This document shows, piece by piece, positions 57,814 to 60,506 of a stretch of DNA of 60,506 nt. The stretch comes from JAGWBG01 sp034421095 (GTDB lineage: Bacteria; Chloroflexota; Dehalococcoidia; Lucifugimonadales; JAGWBF01). The DNA lies in NCBI GenBank assembly GCA_034421095.1, contig DAOUKR010000010.1:1-60506 (forward strand), given 5' to 3'. The notes under the pieces were generated by a model. That model did not search any database, had not been told where the DNA came from, and saw nothing but the letters and a program-made list of their open reading frames with translations. A program made the translations under genes and the position numbers. Each line of letters starts with the position of its first letter. Position 1 is the stretch's first letter.

Positions 57814-59052
57814 CTACTCACCTTCAATAGATTTATTGGCTAGTTTCTGAAGGTCTGCTCGCAGTTCTCCAACACTGCCATCGTTTGGTGAAACGACGTT
57901 GAACCAAGATTCAACCTCTGCCTCGTGGGAAGTAAAGTAATCCCAGAGTGCGGCGTCAGCATCGGTTCCAATTCGCACCTTCGTGAATATATTAGCACCG
58001 GACTTCCCGGAATAACTGGCCAAGAACGTATCGCGGACTGGTGTTAGTTCGGGATCGGGACTCAATAATAGCTTGTCTATAAAATTGGAAAGCCCCGCAT
58101 CAGTAAGGAAGAGAAGCCAATCATAGGACTGAGCTAATACCCGTAGTTCCTTATTAGGGTCTTGCGAGGTGAACCAGTTGCCGTGGTTGCTGACCACACC
58201 AACAGTGAGAATAAAACCGCTTGGGGGTATATCTGGAGAGTTTATCAATTCCCTAAGCAAGTCTAAATAAGGACCACTACGTAAAGTGCCATCTCCTTGT
58301 TCAACGAGGCCCTGAAAGTGTCCATTACGCAGGCGAAACTTTTGCAAGGATGAGACAGTGCGGGCGACATAAGCTCCTTGCTTCGCCTTCTCAATGGTTT
58401 GTGGCCCCTTACCCATCCCTTCCTCTACCCCTACACGCTTACATTCAAATATTGCGAAAGACCCTGCCTCAAGGAGGCACAATGTTATGTGCTGGCTTGA
58501 CTCGTGAAAACTGTTGAGATTTGCGACCATGATACCCGCCGGATCGTCCCTTATGACACAGGCATTACGCTTCACACGGTTCGTGGTCAACAATTGAGTG
58601 GATTTCAGCGTTGCCTGCTGCAGGCATGGCACTTCCTTTTTTAGCTTCGCTGTAGTGAGCGGAAGTGTCATGGATGTAGTTTGAATCCCGTGCTTAGCAA
58701 TAACCCGATGCAGTGAGAATTCTACATTGTGCAATATGCTGGGATTCGCGAATTCAGGTACTTGCCGTTCAATCACAATGTGATCACGCAAGCCCCATGC
58801 TCGAAGCGTATAAAAGGTAACAAGCTCCACCAGAGTTCCAAGCGCTCGCCCTGCGGCCTTTTTACGATCCGAGGAATATGCAAAAACCGAATCGGCTAGA
58901 GTTTTCTGAAGTGTATCGACAGAGAGATAAGTCAAGTGTCGACTCCTATTTGAGTAACTAATCCATCTCTGAAGAAATATTGTTGTCGATACTAAATTAT
59001 ACGACGCATATGCAGTCAAGCCAAGAGAGCCAGACTCTAACTGTCTGACCAT
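57814..59052 (-). CDS. putative type II restriction endonuclease
   Basis: 412 residues, AT-rich. The central sequence FAIFECKRVGVEEG holds an ECK motif of the PD-(D/E)xK type, followed by KGPQTIEKAKQGAYVARTVS. This is a recurring pattern in restriction-type proteins known mainly as hypothetical. It pairs with the methyltransferase gene 4 bases downstream. No helicase domain is seen, so type II rather than I or III. The recognition sequence is unknown. The start codon is the first ATG and has only a weak ribosome site. Confidence 0.72.
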   Translation of the reverse strand: MVRQLESGSLGLTAYASYNLVSTTIFLQRWISYSNRSRHLTYLSVDTLQKTLADSVFAYSSDRKKAAGRALGTLVELVTFYTLRAWGLRDHIVIERQVPEFANPSILHNVEFSLHRVIAKHGIQTTSMTLPLTTAKLKKEVPCLQQATLKSTQLLTTNRVKRNACVIRDDPAGIMVANLNSFHESSQHITLCLLEAGSFAIFECKRVGVEEGMGKGPQTIEKAKQGAYVARTVSSLQKFRLRNGHFQGLVEQGDGTLRSGPYLDLLRELINSPDIPPSGFILTVGVVSNHGNWFTSQDPNKELRVLAQSYDWLLFLTDAGLSNFIDKLLLSPDPELTPVRDTFLASYSGKSGANIFTKVRIGTDADAALWDYFTSHEAEVESWFNVVSPNDGSVGELRADLQKLANKSIEGE

Positions 59053-59152
59053 CTCAGTGGTACCTTACTCCCTGGATGTCGGAGGGGGAGATTTTGTCTA
59101 GCGGGGATCGGTAGGCTTTCTCAGACTGTGAAGCCCCTGGCGGCCCGCTCGC

Positions 59153-59524
59153 TCATTGGGCCCGGGCGTTGAGGAGTATTCGGACCAGCTCCTCGATGTC
59201 GGGGATGTAGCTGTCCAGGTCTTCCTGCTCCATCCAGTCGTTGTAAAAGTTGGAATGGCAGGACTGGGCAACCCCAAAGGCGGAGCGCACAAAAGGGTTG
59301 TCTTGGCGGAGGGCCAGGTCCATAAGGGCACGGCGGAGGTGCTGATACTTGCCGTGGGGCATACCGTGGCTGGCACAGTAGGACTTCAGGGCTTGAGTGG
59401 TTGCACCCCACAGTTTCTCGGCTCCCTGGGTGAGGTCGCCGGCAGCTACTTCCCTCTTGGCCTGGTCCAACATTTGGTGGGCCAGGCGGGCATGCTTCTC
59501 AGTTTGCGACTCGTTGGTTTGCAT
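59153..59524 (-). CDS. PaREP1-family/HEPN-like protein
   Basis: 123 residues, four or five helices. ARLAHQMLDQAKREVAAGDLTQGAEKLWGATTQALK is the family core (key: QGAEKLWGA and ALK). It is followed by HGKYQHLRRAL and a second helix pair. Such proteins are abundant in thermophilic archaea and in Chloroflexota, with unknown function. It lies between the restriction-modification pair and the 16S rRNA gene, on the same strand. Confidence 0.7.
   Translation of the reverse strand: MQTNESQTEKHARLAHQMLDQAKREVAAGDLTQGAEKLWGATTQALKSYCASHGMPHGKYQHLRRALMDLALRQDNPFVRSAFGVAQSCHSNFYNDWMEQEDLDSYIPDIEELVRILLNARAQ

Positions 59525-60506
<982 letters not shown>

Overview
The window looks like a chromosomal stretch of a GC-rich, free-living member of the Chloroflexota, most likely from the Dehalococcoidia/SAR202 side. 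This is inference. The supporting signs are four separate luciferase-like flavin monooxygenase genes, several MFS exporters, a 16S rRNA gene with no 23S beside it, and housekeeping proteins that read as bacterial but not proteobacterial. Nothing here fixes the species.

Layout. 1-1.3 kb: the 3' end of a CobW-type GTPase gene and a WD40 protein. 1.3-4 kb: a minus-strand cysteine/sulfur cluster (Rrf2 regulator, MoeB/ThiF-like E1 enzyme, small membrane protein, CysO-dependent-type CysM). 4-7.4 kb: a tRNA-Trp, an odd alpha/beta hydrolase, a sortase and a zinc ribbon protein. 7.4-18.3 kb: a core block with rpoD, dnaG, cmk, plsC, a PAP2 phosphatase, CvpA, HNH endonuclease and DNA polymerase III delta'. 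18.4-34.6 kb: transport and metabolism, including an aapJQMP-type amino acid ABC operon with clear promoter, operator and internal terminator, formate-THF ligase, a Kef-type antiporter, MFS proteins and two adjacent LLM monooxygenases. 34.6-41.9 kb: a PP2C/kinase pair, a beta-helix lipoprotein, another LLM enzyme, HicAB, a cyclase, a SnoaL-like protein and a rhodanese.

41.9-45.7 kb is the most unusual part: a compact locus encoding an XRE regulator, a C5-cytosine DNA methyltransferase, a DGQHR/DndB-like protein, and a Mig-type G:T-mismatch DNA glycosylase fused to an XRE helix-turn-helix close in sequence to the free regulator. It has two recognisable promoters. One overlaps three 11-bp-phased GCATA repeats; the other is a perfect TTGACA-N17-TATAAT. 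It reads as a self-regulated DNA modification or defence module.

45.7-51.5 kb returns to housekeeping (SbcD-like nuclease, nitronate monooxygenase, leuB, amidase). 51.3-54 kb carries small accessory genes, including a toxin-antitoxin-like trio. 54-56 kb has a fused aldolase/dehydrogenase. 56.2-59.5 kb is an AT-richer accessory segment with a second probable restriction-modification pair (Dam-family methyltransferase plus ECK-motif nuclease). The window ends inside a minus-strand 16S rRNA gene. Short interspersed palindromes of the GTCATTCC type occur in several intergenic gaps.
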